A stretch of 33,918 nt of DNA from Chromatiales bacterium (GTDB lineage Bacteria > Pseudomonadota > Gammaproteobacteria > Chromatiales > Chromatiaceae). Both the position numbers and the translations under genes were made by a program. Where the stretch lies: the NCBI GenBank assembly GCA_024762485.1, contig JANTHH010000003.1, positions 1 to 33,918 of the forward strand, written 5' to 3'. Below the pieces are notes generated by a model that saw nothing but the letters and a program-made list of their open reading frames with translations, made no database searches and was not told the origin of the DNA. This document shows positions 17,117 through 23,401 of this stretch, one piece after another (positions within the stretch are counted from its first letter, which is position 1; every line of letters begins with the position of its first letter).

Positions 17117-18112
17117 TCAGATGTTGTAGATGCCGTGCTTGTAGCGCGCCAGGTTGGCCGGGTCGGTAAACCAGGCGGCGGTCTCGGCCAGGGCACGCTT
17201 GAAGCCCTCGCGCTGGCCATACTCCGGCTGCCAGCCGAGCAGTTCGCGGGCCTTGCTGTTGTCGGCCCACAGTCGTTCCACCTCGCTCTTTTCCGGGCGC
17301 AGGCGCTGCTCGTCGGTGGTGATCTCCACCTCGGCATCCATGGCCTCTGCGATCAGCGCCACGGTGTCGCCGATGCTGATCTCGTAGTTGCTGCCCAGGT
17401 TCACCTCCTCGCCCAGCACCCTGTCCGACTCGGCCATGGCGATGAAGCCTGCGACCGTGTCCTTGACGTAGTTGAAGTCGCGGGTGGGGTGCAGCGAGCC
17501 GAGTTTCAGCGTGCGTTCGCCGTTGGCGATCTGGGTGATGACGGTGGGGATCACCGCGCGGGCCGACTGGCGCGGGCCGAAGGTGTTGAAGGGGCGCGCC
17601 ACGGTCACCGGCGTTTCGAACGAGCGGTAGAAGGACAGCGCGATCTGGTCGGCACCGATTTTGGTGGCCGAGTAGGGCGACTGGCCCTGCAGAGGGTGCT
17701 GCTCGTCGATGGGCACGTACTGGGCGGTGCCGTACACCTCGCTGGTGGAGGTGTGCACCACCTTGTCGAGCCCCAGATCGCGCGCAGCCTGAACGATATT
17801 CAGGGTGCCGCGCACGTTGGTGTCCACGTAGGCGTCGGGCGAGTGATAGGAGTAGGGGATGCCGATCAGGGCCGCCAGGTGCAGCACGGTGTCACAGCCG
17901 GTCAGGGCGGTGCGTACGCCGTGGGGGTCGCGTACGTCGCCGGCGAAGACGTCGAGCTCCTGCTTGATCTCGTCCGGTGACTCGTCCAGCCAGCCCCAGT
18001 GGCCGAAGCTGTTGTAATAGACGAAGGCGCGGACCTGGTGGCCGCGCCGGATGAGTTCTTCCGTCAGATGCGAGCCGATGAAACCGTCGGCACCGGTGAC
18101 CAGGATCTTCAT
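17117..18112 (-). CDS. legB: NAD-dependent nucleotide-sugar 4,6-dehydratase (LegB)
   Basis: A 331-residue short-chain dehydrogenase/reductase that removes water across C4-C6 of the nucleotide-activated GlcNAc, opening the legionaminic pathway. The NAD-binding glycine motif is TGADGFIGSH (6-15). The catalytic region is TSTSEVYG (121-128, with E125), and the YxxxK pair is Y147/K151 in SPYSATK. The stretches VARPFNTFGPRQSARAVIP and LGSLHPTRDFNYVKDT are typical of the LegB/GDP-mannose-dehydratase-like group. The start ATG at 18112 overlaps the maf stop by 4 bp. No second dehydratase of the PseB type is present, which argues against the pseudaminic route. Confidence 0.9.
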   Translation of the reverse strand: MKILVTGADGFIGSHLTEELIRRGHQVRAFVYYNSFGHWGWLDESPDEIKQELDVFAGDVRDPHGVRTALTGCDTVLHLAALIGIPYSYHSPDAYVDTNVRGTLNIVQAARDLGLDKVVHTSTSEVYGTAQYVPIDEQHPLQGQSPYSATKIGADQIALSFYRSFETPVTVARPFNTFGPRQSARAVIPTVITQIANGERTLKLGSLHPTRDFNYVKDTVAGFIAMAESDRVLGEEVNLGSNYEISIGDTVALIAEAMDAEVEITTDEQRLRPEKSEVERLWADNSKARELLGWQPEYGQREGFKRALAETAAWFTDPANLARYKHGIYNI

Positions 18113-20625
18113 GATTTGTTTGAGTCTTCGGGCAGACTCCCCAGGAGCTGGATGGCTGCATCGTTTGCTGGATCTTCTTCAATAACATGCTGATACACCC
18201 AGATCGCAGAATCAATTGCACCAGCATCCTGATATAGCTTGCCTAAACGCAGGAAGCTGCTGAGGTCGCGAGGTGCGCGCTGAAGATATTCGGTATAAAC
18301 GTCAGCGGCCTCCTGAATATTCCCCGTGATACGCAGCAGCTCTGCATATTGCGGTGCATAATTTGGGGCCAGTGTGGTCAGCGCATTAAGTATCAGTAAT
18401 GCGTCATCTATGTCGCCATTATTCAGTGAGATGGCACTCATCTGTCGAAGCGCGTCTTCAAGATTGGGGTTGTCATACTCACGGTCTGGCGCCAGTGCAT
18501 CTGCAGCGAGGTCGACGATCTTTTGGTAGCTGGCCATGGCTTCGGCATGTTGGTTATCAAGTTCCTGCAGATAACCTGTGGCGAGCAAGGCCAGTTCATT
18601 TGCCTCCTCACCGGGTTGCTGTGCCAATTCAACGGCTATGCGCTCCAATGTATCGCGGTCATCGTGTTGCAGGAGCCAGGAGAGGCGGGCTCTAACGGGG
18701 GCAAGGGTGTAGCGCTCAGCACATTGGCGCGCCTGCTGTGTATCGTTATTTCCAAGAATCCCTTCAAATTTCTGTATCCGCTCTTGTAACTCACCTTGTT
18801 CCCTCAAGTCAGGGTTGGGATTATTTTCTAGTAGAACTTGAGCGCGGCCCGGTGTTCCATCTTTATCCCACTGCCTTAGGAGCACATCGAGATTGGGCTG
18901 GGGGGACAGTTCTTCCATTCTTGATGACAGTCGCTCTTGCGCAGAAGCAACGATATCGAGCAATGTTTCCGCACTGACCTTATAGGATTGGTAATAGCCT
19001 CTTCCCCAGTACTCAATCTCTTCATCGGACCATTCCTTGTCCTTATCCGGCCGAACCAATCGCAGGAATGTGCGCACACCAAAGCTTTTTATGAGTGGTG
19101 CCAGATCCTTGAAGTCACGATCAAGCCTGCGCTCGATCTTATCCATGCGATTCTTGTACTTGAAGTCAGCTTGCTTGCCATTTCGCCCAAAAAGCCCGTC
19201 GTTACACTCGAGTGCTTCTACCGCCAGTTTGGACATGCTACGTAGTCGTCCATTGATAGATGCTAGCTCGCGCTTGGCGTTTTTATAGTGCTGTAAGCGA
19301 TCCGCATGTGCGTCTTGTGGCAGATGGCGAGCGATGATGCTTTCGGGTGGCTCGGATATGGCAGGCTTTGGCAATTCCTCAATCGCGCAATATTGGATGT
19401 TTGCTATCTTTGCCGCGGCAATGGCGGAGTTAATCAGGGTGTATCCCCGGCGTGTGGCTTCCTGGGCTTGCTGTCCCATCGTTGTTATTGCTTCGGCAAA
19501 GGCATGGTTTGTGTCTGCGAACCAACCGCCGTTGGTTTCCACCTGCATGTCATCTGACCCAAGCAGTGGCCCTGCCTGTCGTTCATTACTGCCCTTTGCG
19601 TGAGTATGACCCTCTCGGCTGTAGCATAGATCCAGGCCAGCAAAGATTATGGTTTCGAAACCCATATCCACAGCCATGGCAAATGCGGCATTGGTGACCG
19701 TCGGGCCGTGATGCCTTGTGTTGTCTGGATTGGCAGTTGTCAGCCATGGATAGCGCGGACCAAAATACACAGATGGCCCACGCCATTGGGCAAGCAAGGG
19801 AGTGGATACGTGATAGGCGTTGGCGAGTAACGTACCTCGATCAAAACGCAGTGCTTCTTTACTTACATCAAAACTGACTGGGTTCGGGTCGATGGATACG
19901 ACGATATCCGGTTGAATATCGCACTCAATGAGTCGGCGGCTTATCCTGGAAACGGCAATGACCGCGACGCGGTCACGATTCTCCTTGACCCAGGGTATGA
20001 GGTCATCCAGCGATGGTCCTCCACCCAGGATTACAGCCGTCCGTCCACAGAAGGCGTTGTTCAGGACAATCGCTGGTACCCGGTTCTCACCGAGATTTTC
20101 GATATGTCGCTTAACAAAGACCTGGCTGCCCAGTTGATACGAGGTCTTCCATATAAATTGCTCGATAGCTTGCTGGGTTTGACGCTGGATGGTCCGGTAA
20201 TTGGATAGGTATGCATCCTGTGCGCCAATAGACGCTGTGACAGAGATGCTTTCGAGGCAGGCATAGTCCGAGAATTGGAAGTCGTCTTTGAGGCTTTCCC
20301 AAGCATCTGGCGTTGTGACTGCCAACCTGGGTTCCTCGGTGAGTGTTCCGAGGCTCGTGCCGAGCGCAGCGATAACCTCAGGCAGCTCAATGAATAAATA
20401 GCGAGTGCCTTCAGGTATTCCCTTGTTCAGTATCCATGCAGGTAAAAGGCCTGAATCGGTGCCGATGATGATGTAGAGGCTGTCGGTGTGTTCAAAACGA
20501 TTACCGAAGTGGCGCTGGAACACCTGGCTGGCACCAAGGCGATCAAAGCTGGTGCGATTTACTTCATACAGCAATTCATCTCCAAACTTGTTGGAGATGA
20601 ATTGCAGACCTGGGTATTCGCTCAT
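18109..20625 (-). CDS. Maf-family flagellin glycosyltransferase with C-terminal TPR repeats
   Basis: An 838-residue motility accessory factor (Maf/DUF115). Such proteins transfer nonulosonic acids from CMP-sugars onto flagellin before export. Residues 1-170 form the Maf N-terminal region. The DUF115 core starts near 195 with AVILGGGPSLDDL (GGGPSLDD at 201-208). It continues through VSIDPNPVSFDV and GPTVTNAAFAMAVDMGFE to IFAGLDLCYSREGHTHAKG. A helical, charged stretch follows, and roughly the last 170 residues form TPR-like repeats (AEAMASYQKIVDLA, ALLILNALTTLAPN, AADVYTEYLQRAPRD, AIWVYQHVIEEDPAN). It lies 51 bp after flagellin 1 with no terminator between, so it can share that transcript. Base composition is clearly more AT-rich than the leg genes (for example 45% GC at 18,721-18,780 against 67% at 17,221-17,280), suggesting a different history. 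Confidence 0.85.
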   Translation of the reverse strand: MSEYPGLQFISNKFGDELLYEVNRTSFDRLGASQVFQRHFGNRFEHTDSLYIIIGTDSGLLPAWILNKGIPEGTRYLFIELPEVIAALGTSLGTLTEEPRLAVTTPDAWESLKDDFQFSDYACLESISVTASIGAQDAYLSNYRTIQRQTQQAIEQFIWKTSYQLGSQVFVKRHIENLGENRVPAIVLNNAFCGRTAVILGGGPSLDDLIPWVKENRDRVAVIAVSRISRRLIECDIQPDIVVSIDPNPVSFDVSKEALRFDRGTLLANAYHVSTPLLAQWRGPSVYFGPRYPWLTTANPDNTRHHGPTVTNAAFAMAVDMGFETIIFAGLDLCYSREGHTHAKGSNERQAGPLLGSDDMQVETNGGWFADTNHAFAEAITTMGQQAQEATRRGYTLINSAIAAAKIANIQYCAIEELPKPAISEPPESIIARHLPQDAHADRLQHYKNAKRELASINGRLRSMSKLAVEALECNDGLFGRNGKQADFKYKNRMDKIERRLDRDFKDLAPLIKSFGVRTFLRLVRPDKDKEWSDEEIEYWGRGYYQSYKVSAETLLDIVASAQERLSSRMEELSPQPNLDVLLRQWDKDGTPGRAQVLLENNPNPDLREQGELQERIQKFEGILGNNDTQQARQCAERYTLAPVRARLSWLLQHDDRDTLERIAVELAQQPGEEANELALLATGYLQELDNQHAEAMASYQKIVDLAADALAPDREYDNPNLEDALRQMSAISLNNGDIDDALLILNALTTLAPNYAPQYAELLRITGNIQEAADVYTEYLQRAPRDLSSFLRLGKLYQDAGAIDSAIWVYQHVIEEDPANDAAIQLLGSLPEDSNKS

Positions 20626-20676
20626 TGATGCCTTAGCCTTGGTGTCGAGCCGATGCCCTGAAGGTCCAATTTTAAT

Positions 20677-21498
20677 TTATCCCAGCAGCTGGAGCACGTT
20701 CTGTGGCAACTGGTTGGCCTGAGCCAGCATCGCCGTGCCAGCCTGCTGCAGGATCTGGGTGCGGGTCAGGTTCGCTGTTTCGCGGGCAAAGTCGGCATCC
20801 ATGACACGGGAGCGGGCTGCGCTCTGGTTCTCGATGATGTTGGCATTATTGCGCACAGCCGATTCCATGCGGTTCTGAGCCGCGCCGAAGTCAGCCCGGA
20901 GTTCAGACACCTTGTCCAGTGCCACATCGATGTTGCTCAGTGCAGCCGATGCCGTTGCCAGCGTGGAGATATCACCGGCAATCGTCGCAACGACACCACT
21001 GGCTGCAGCAACGTTCGCCGTATTTACAGAGATTTTTTCGCCCTGGTTGTAACCGACCTGGAAGCTCAGTGTGGTAGAGGCCCCGATTACGAGGGTGCCG
21101 TTGAAGTCAGTCGATGTGGTATTACGGGTGATCTCGGCGGCCAGCGCCTGGTATTCGTCATCCAGCGAGGCCTTGTCGGCTGGGCTGGTGGTGGCATTGA
21201 GTGATTGCACCGCCAGTTCACGCATACGCTGCATGCTGTTGGCTATTTCGGCGAGCGCGCCTTCCGCCGTCTGCAGCAGGGAGATGCCGTCGTTGGCATT
21301 GCGGTTGGCCTGTTCCAGGCCGCGGATCTGCGCGGTGAAACGCTCGGAGATGGCCAGGCCGGCGGCATCGTCCTTTGCGTTGTTGATACGCAGACCGGAG
21401 GAGAGACGCTCCAGTGAGGTCTGCATGCTGCCCTGGGAGAGGTTGAGTGAGCGCTGGGTGTTCAGCGACATTATGTTGGTGTTGATAATTTGTGGCAT
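20677..21498 (-). CDS. fliC: Flagellin 1
   Basis: A 273-residue filament subunit, exported through the flagellar channel. It has the two conserved flagellin ends: N-terminal INTNIMSLNTQRSLN and LERLSSGLRINNAKDDAAGL, and C-terminal ANIIENQSAARSRVMDADFA and QAGTAMLAQANQLPQNVLQL. It is short; the D0/D1 segments are joined by only a small middle (about 140-180), so the D2/D3 outer domains are missing. It matches flagellin 2 at about 87% of aligned residues by hand (34 differences in 272). An AGAGGAA ribosome site precedes the ATG at 21498. A sigma-54 promoter lies 71-86 bp upstream. maf and the leg genes follow downstream, so its filament is the likely target of that sugar. Confidence 0.95.
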   Translation of the reverse strand: MPQIINTNIMSLNTQRSLNLSQGSMQTSLERLSSGLRINNAKDDAAGLAISERFTAQIRGLEQANRNANDGISLLQTAEGALAEIANSMQRMRELAVQSLNATTSPADKASLDDEYQALAAEITRNTTSTDFNGTLVIGASTTLSFQVGYNQGEKISVNTANVAAASGVVATIAGDISTLATASAALSNIDVALDKVSELRADFGAAQNRMESAVRNNANIIENQSAARSRVMDADFARETANLTRTQILQQAGTAMLAQANQLPQNVLQLLG

Positions 21499-21568
21499 GG
21501 CTCAGATTCCTCTGTTGCATTGCTTGCATTAGTCCCAGGCACCAAAAACGCTGGGCTGCCTGGCTTGC

Positions 21569-21584
21569 TGCAAAAGAGGTGCCA
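21569..21584 (-). promoter_or_regulatory. Sigma-54 promoter of flagellin 1
   Basis: Read leftward the bases are TGGCACCTCTTTTGCA, which fits the sigma-54 consensus TGGCAC-N5-TTGCA exactly, with correct GG-to-GC spacing. Transcription would start near 21557, giving a leader of about 60 nt to the flagellin ATG. Sigma-54 promoters need an enhancer-binding activator (FleQ/FlrC type in flagellar systems); none is encoded in this window. Confidence 0.85.
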
Positions 21585-21627
21585 GCTTTGTCATGTTGCT
21601 GGGCTGCCTTTGTAACCCATTGCTGAG

Positions 21628-21652
21628 CTTTGAAAAAAAGTTTTTTTCAAAG
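21628..21652. promoter_or_regulatory. 25-bp AT-rich palindrome upstream of the sigma-54 promoter
   Basis: CTTTGAAAAAAA (21628-21639) and TTTTTTTCAAAG (21641-21652) are perfect inverted copies around a single G. The centre is about 80 bp upstream of the predicted start of flagellin 1, a normal place for an enhancer where a dimeric activator binds. It could alternatively form an all-AT hairpin in fliW read-through RNA, but that stem would be weak as a terminator. Confidence 0.5.
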
Positions 21653-21712
21653 TTTGCTTTTTGCTGCATGCCGCCCTTGCTATGAGGTGGCAACGAAGGG
21701 AGGAGGGAGTGG

Positions 21713-21740
21713 CTTGCCGTGTGGCGGCAAGGCCTTGCCG
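21713..21740 (-). terminator. Overlapping hairpins downstream of fliW
   Basis: Just after the fliW stop, CTTGCCG (21713-21719) pairs with CGGCAAG (21725-21731) around a 5-nt loop. The second arm is also part of a perfect 16-bp palindrome at 21725-21740 (CGGCAAGG/CCTTGCCG). The two foldings exclude each other. There is no T-run, so intrinsic termination is uncertain, but the position suits a 3' end element of fliW. Confidence 0.35.
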
Positions 21741-21753
21741 CCCGAACGTGTCG

Positions 21754-22173
21754 TCAATTGGCGCTGATGATGACCCGGCTTTCTATCTGGTTGAGCGTCT
21801 TCTGCATACCGGTCCGGCTACGGCTGTTGATCAGTATCGGTCCCATGAAATTTGCATGCAGCTGGTTGTCGGCATTCTCGTCCCTGGCAACGGTGACCAG
21901 GACATGTATCTGGTCTTCACCCTGAACATCGAGCAGTGCCAGGTCGTTGTCCGAGAGCGTGATTTGATAGTCGACATTGAAGGTTTCGGGGTCGGTGACC
22001 GAGAACTGGAGCGACGGGTCGTCGATGGACTGCAACCAGAAGACGCTGGGCTTGTCTGCCTCATGGAACAGCTTGAATCGCGTCAGGTCCTCGAAGCCTG
22101 CCATACCCTCGGGAAAGGTGATGACGGTATCCGGATTGATGTTCTGTGTGCCGAACTGGGTGCTGACTTCCAT
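21754..22173 (-). CDS. fliW: Flagellar assembly factor FliW
   Basis: A 139-residue cytoplasmic protein. In Bacillus and Campylobacter FliW binds flagellin and also CsrA; when flagellin is exported, FliW is freed, sequesters CsrA, and flagellin mRNA is translated. Recognisable parts are the N-terminal EVSTQFGTQNINPDTVITFP, EGMAGFEDLTRF, FWLQSIDDPSLQF, the central DYQITLSDNDLALLD and the C-terminal ANFMGPILINSRSRTGMQ. The ATG at 22173 has a GAGGA ribosome site upstream. It sits between two inverted flagellin genes and is read toward flagellin 1. csrA, often its neighbour, is not present here. Confidence 0.93.
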   Translation of the reverse strand: MEVSTQFGTQNINPDTVITFPEGMAGFEDLTRFKLFHEADKPSVFWLQSIDDPSLQFSVTDPETFNVDYQITLSDNDLALLDVQGEDQIHVLVTVARDENADNQLHANFMGPILINSRSRTGMQKTLNQIESRVIISAN

Positions 22174-22264
22174 GGGGTGGATCCTCTGACTGAGGTGATG
22201 GAATGGCGCTTTTTAATTCTCCGCTGGGGCGGGGCAAGCACCTCGAAAGGCCGCTGTTGGCGTC

Positions 22265-22293
22265 ATTTAAATGGATATGTTGTTGAATCTCAA
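22265..22293 (-). promoter_or_regulatory. Candidate sigma-70 promoter of fliW
   Basis: Read leftward, TTGAGA (22288-22293) is separated by 17 bp from TTAAAT (22265-22270). The -35 box matches the consensus at 5 of 6 positions and the -10 box at 4 of 6. The start point would be about 85 bp upstream of the fliW ATG. This would make fliW independent of both flagellin promoters. Confidence 0.45.
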
Positions 22294-22305
22294 GGCGTTC
22301 CAGGT

Positions 22306-22319
22306 GGGGGAGGGGGGGG
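22306..22319 (+). repeat. G5-A-G8 homopolymer tract between fliW and flagellin 2
   Basis: GGGGG (22306-22310), one A, then GGGGGGGG (22312-22319). The flanks GGCGTTCC (22294-22301) and GGAGCGCC (22318-22325) can pair with one G-U wobble, putting most of the G tract in a hairpin loop. The tract lies about 13 bp upstream of the candidate fliW -35 box and about 33 bp upstream of the candidate flagellin 2 -35 box. Tracts of this kind can change length by slippage. Confidence 0.7.
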
Positions 22320-22351
22320 AGCGCCGACACCCACCTTGTGAATGAAAGGAT

Positions 22352-22378
22352 TAAAGGATTCCCCCGTGCGGGCGTTAC
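22352..22378 (+). promoter_or_regulatory. Candidate sigma-28 (FliA) promoter of flagellin 2
   Basis: TAAAG (22352-22356) is followed by 14 bp and GGCGTTAC (22371-22378). This resembles the FliA pattern TAAAG(TTT)-N11-GCCGATAA, with 5 of 8 matches in the -10 box and the correct spacing. The leader to the ATG at 22493 would be about 105 nt. The -10 is degenerate, so this is a candidate only. Confidence 0.4.
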
Positions 22379-22401
22379 AGGGGCTGACAGCGGTAAATAC
22401 A

Positions 22402-22422
22402 CGGATAGGCCATGTATATCCG
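22402..22422 (+). promoter_or_regulatory. Hairpin with a GGA motif in the flagellin 2 leader
   Basis: CGGATA (22402-22407) and TATCCG (22417-22422) form a perfect 6-bp stem with a 9-nt loop in the predicted leader RNA. The overlapping ACACGGATA (22399-22407) resembles the CsrA target core (ACA-GGAU). A second GGA lies in the ribosome site GGGAGA just before the ATG. This is the layout expected for CsrA repression relieved by FliW, but it is inference. Confidence 0.35.
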
Positions 22423-22492
22423 CTCATGACAGAGACGCCCAAGACGGCCATTAGCGCAAGCACCGGCTGGCAGGGTGTCGGGAGAAAGTACC

Positions 22493-23311
22493 ATGCAAGT
22501 TGTAAACACCAACGTCTTCTCGTTGAATTCCCAGCGCTCACTGAGCATGTCCCAGAATACGATGCAGACCTCACTGGAGCGTCTCTCCTCCGGCCTGCGT
22601 ATCAACAGTGCCAAGGATGATGCCGCCGGCCTGGCCATCTCCGAGCGTTTCACTTCCCAGATCCGTGGTCTTGAGCAGGCCAACCGTAACGCGAATGATG
22701 CGATCTCGTTGTTGCAGACCGGTGAGGGCGCCATGTCCGAGATCTCCAACAGCCTGCAGCGTATGCGTGAGCTGGCGGTGCAGTCACTCAACGCCACCAC
22801 CAGTGCTGCCGACAAGGCCTCGCTGGATGACGAATACCAGGCGCTGGCCGCCGAGATCACCCGTAATACCACATCGACTGATTTCAATGGCACCTCGGTG
22901 ATCGGGGCTGCTGCCAACCTGAGCTTCCAGGTCGGTTATAACCAAGGTGAAAAGATCGCCGTCAGCACGGTGGATGTTGCTGCAGCCAGTGGTGTCGTTG
23001 CGACGATTGCCGGTGGTATCTCCACGCTGGCAACCGCATCGGCTGCACTGAGCAACATCGATGTGGCACTGGATAAGGTGTCTGCGCTACGTGCCGACTT
23101 CGGCGCGGCACAGAACCGCCTCGAGTCCGCGGTTCGCAACAATGCCAATATCATCGAAAACCAGAGTGCTGCCCGCTCCCGGGTAATGGATACCGACTTC
23201 GCGAAGGAAACCGCGAATCTGACCCGCAGCCAGATCCTACAACAGGCCGGTACGGCGATGCTGGCCCAAGCCAACCAGTTGCCGCAGAACGTCTTGTCAC
23301 TGCTCCGTTAA
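22493..23311 (+). CDS. Flagellin 2
   Basis: A 272-residue flagellin starting MQVVNTNVFSLNSQRSLSM, with LERLSSGLRINSAKDDAAGL, ANIIENQSAARSRVMD and the end LPQNVLSLLR. Like flagellin 1 it has only the D0/D1 core and a short middle. Differences from flagellin 1 are scattered and mostly conservative, clustering slightly at the N-terminal tip and at about 135-165. A GGGAGA ribosome site precedes the ATG at 22493. It is read rightward, away from fliW, and heads flaG-fliD-fliS-fliT-like. A long stable hairpin follows its stop. The separate leader and promoter suggest expression at a different time or level from flagellin 1. Confidence 0.95.
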   Translation: MQVVNTNVFSLNSQRSLSMSQNTMQTSLERLSSGLRINSAKDDAAGLAISERFTSQIRGLEQANRNANDAISLLQTGEGAMSEISNSLQRMRELAVQSLNATTSAADKASLDDEYQALAAEITRNTTSTDFNGTSVIGAAANLSFQVGYNQGEKIAVSTVDVAAASGVVATIAGGISTLATASAALSNIDVALDKVSALRADFGAAQNRLESAVRNNANIIENQSAARSRVMDTDFAKETANLTRSQILQQAGTAMLAQANQLPQNVLSLLR

Positions 23312-23323
23312 TAGGCTGACAGA

Positions 23324-23364
23324 TCTTGCCGGGGCAGGGGAAAACCTTTTCCGCCCCGGCAAGA
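23324..23364 (+). terminator. Strong hairpin after flagellin 2
   Basis: TCTTGCCGGGGC (23324-23335) and GCCCCGGCAAGA (23353-23364) form a perfect 12-bp GC-rich stem, with GGAAAA/TTTTCC able to pair further inside. No T-run follows. It may partly terminate transcription or protect the abundant flagellin mRNA 3' end, lowering expression of the flaG-fliDS genes that follow. Confidence 0.6.
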
Positions 23365-23401
23365 CTGGCCTGTTGACAGGACCTGGCCCAGGAGAGTGGC
23401 T

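Noticed and set aside
16997..17980. Rightward open frame of 327 codons opposite legB
   Set aside because: Antisense shadow; legB shows all SDR motifs in the other strand.
22174..22492. Search for a csrA gene next to fliW
   Set aside because: No frame with the CsrA start pattern (MLxLxRR) is present on either strand in this gap or in 21,499-21,753.
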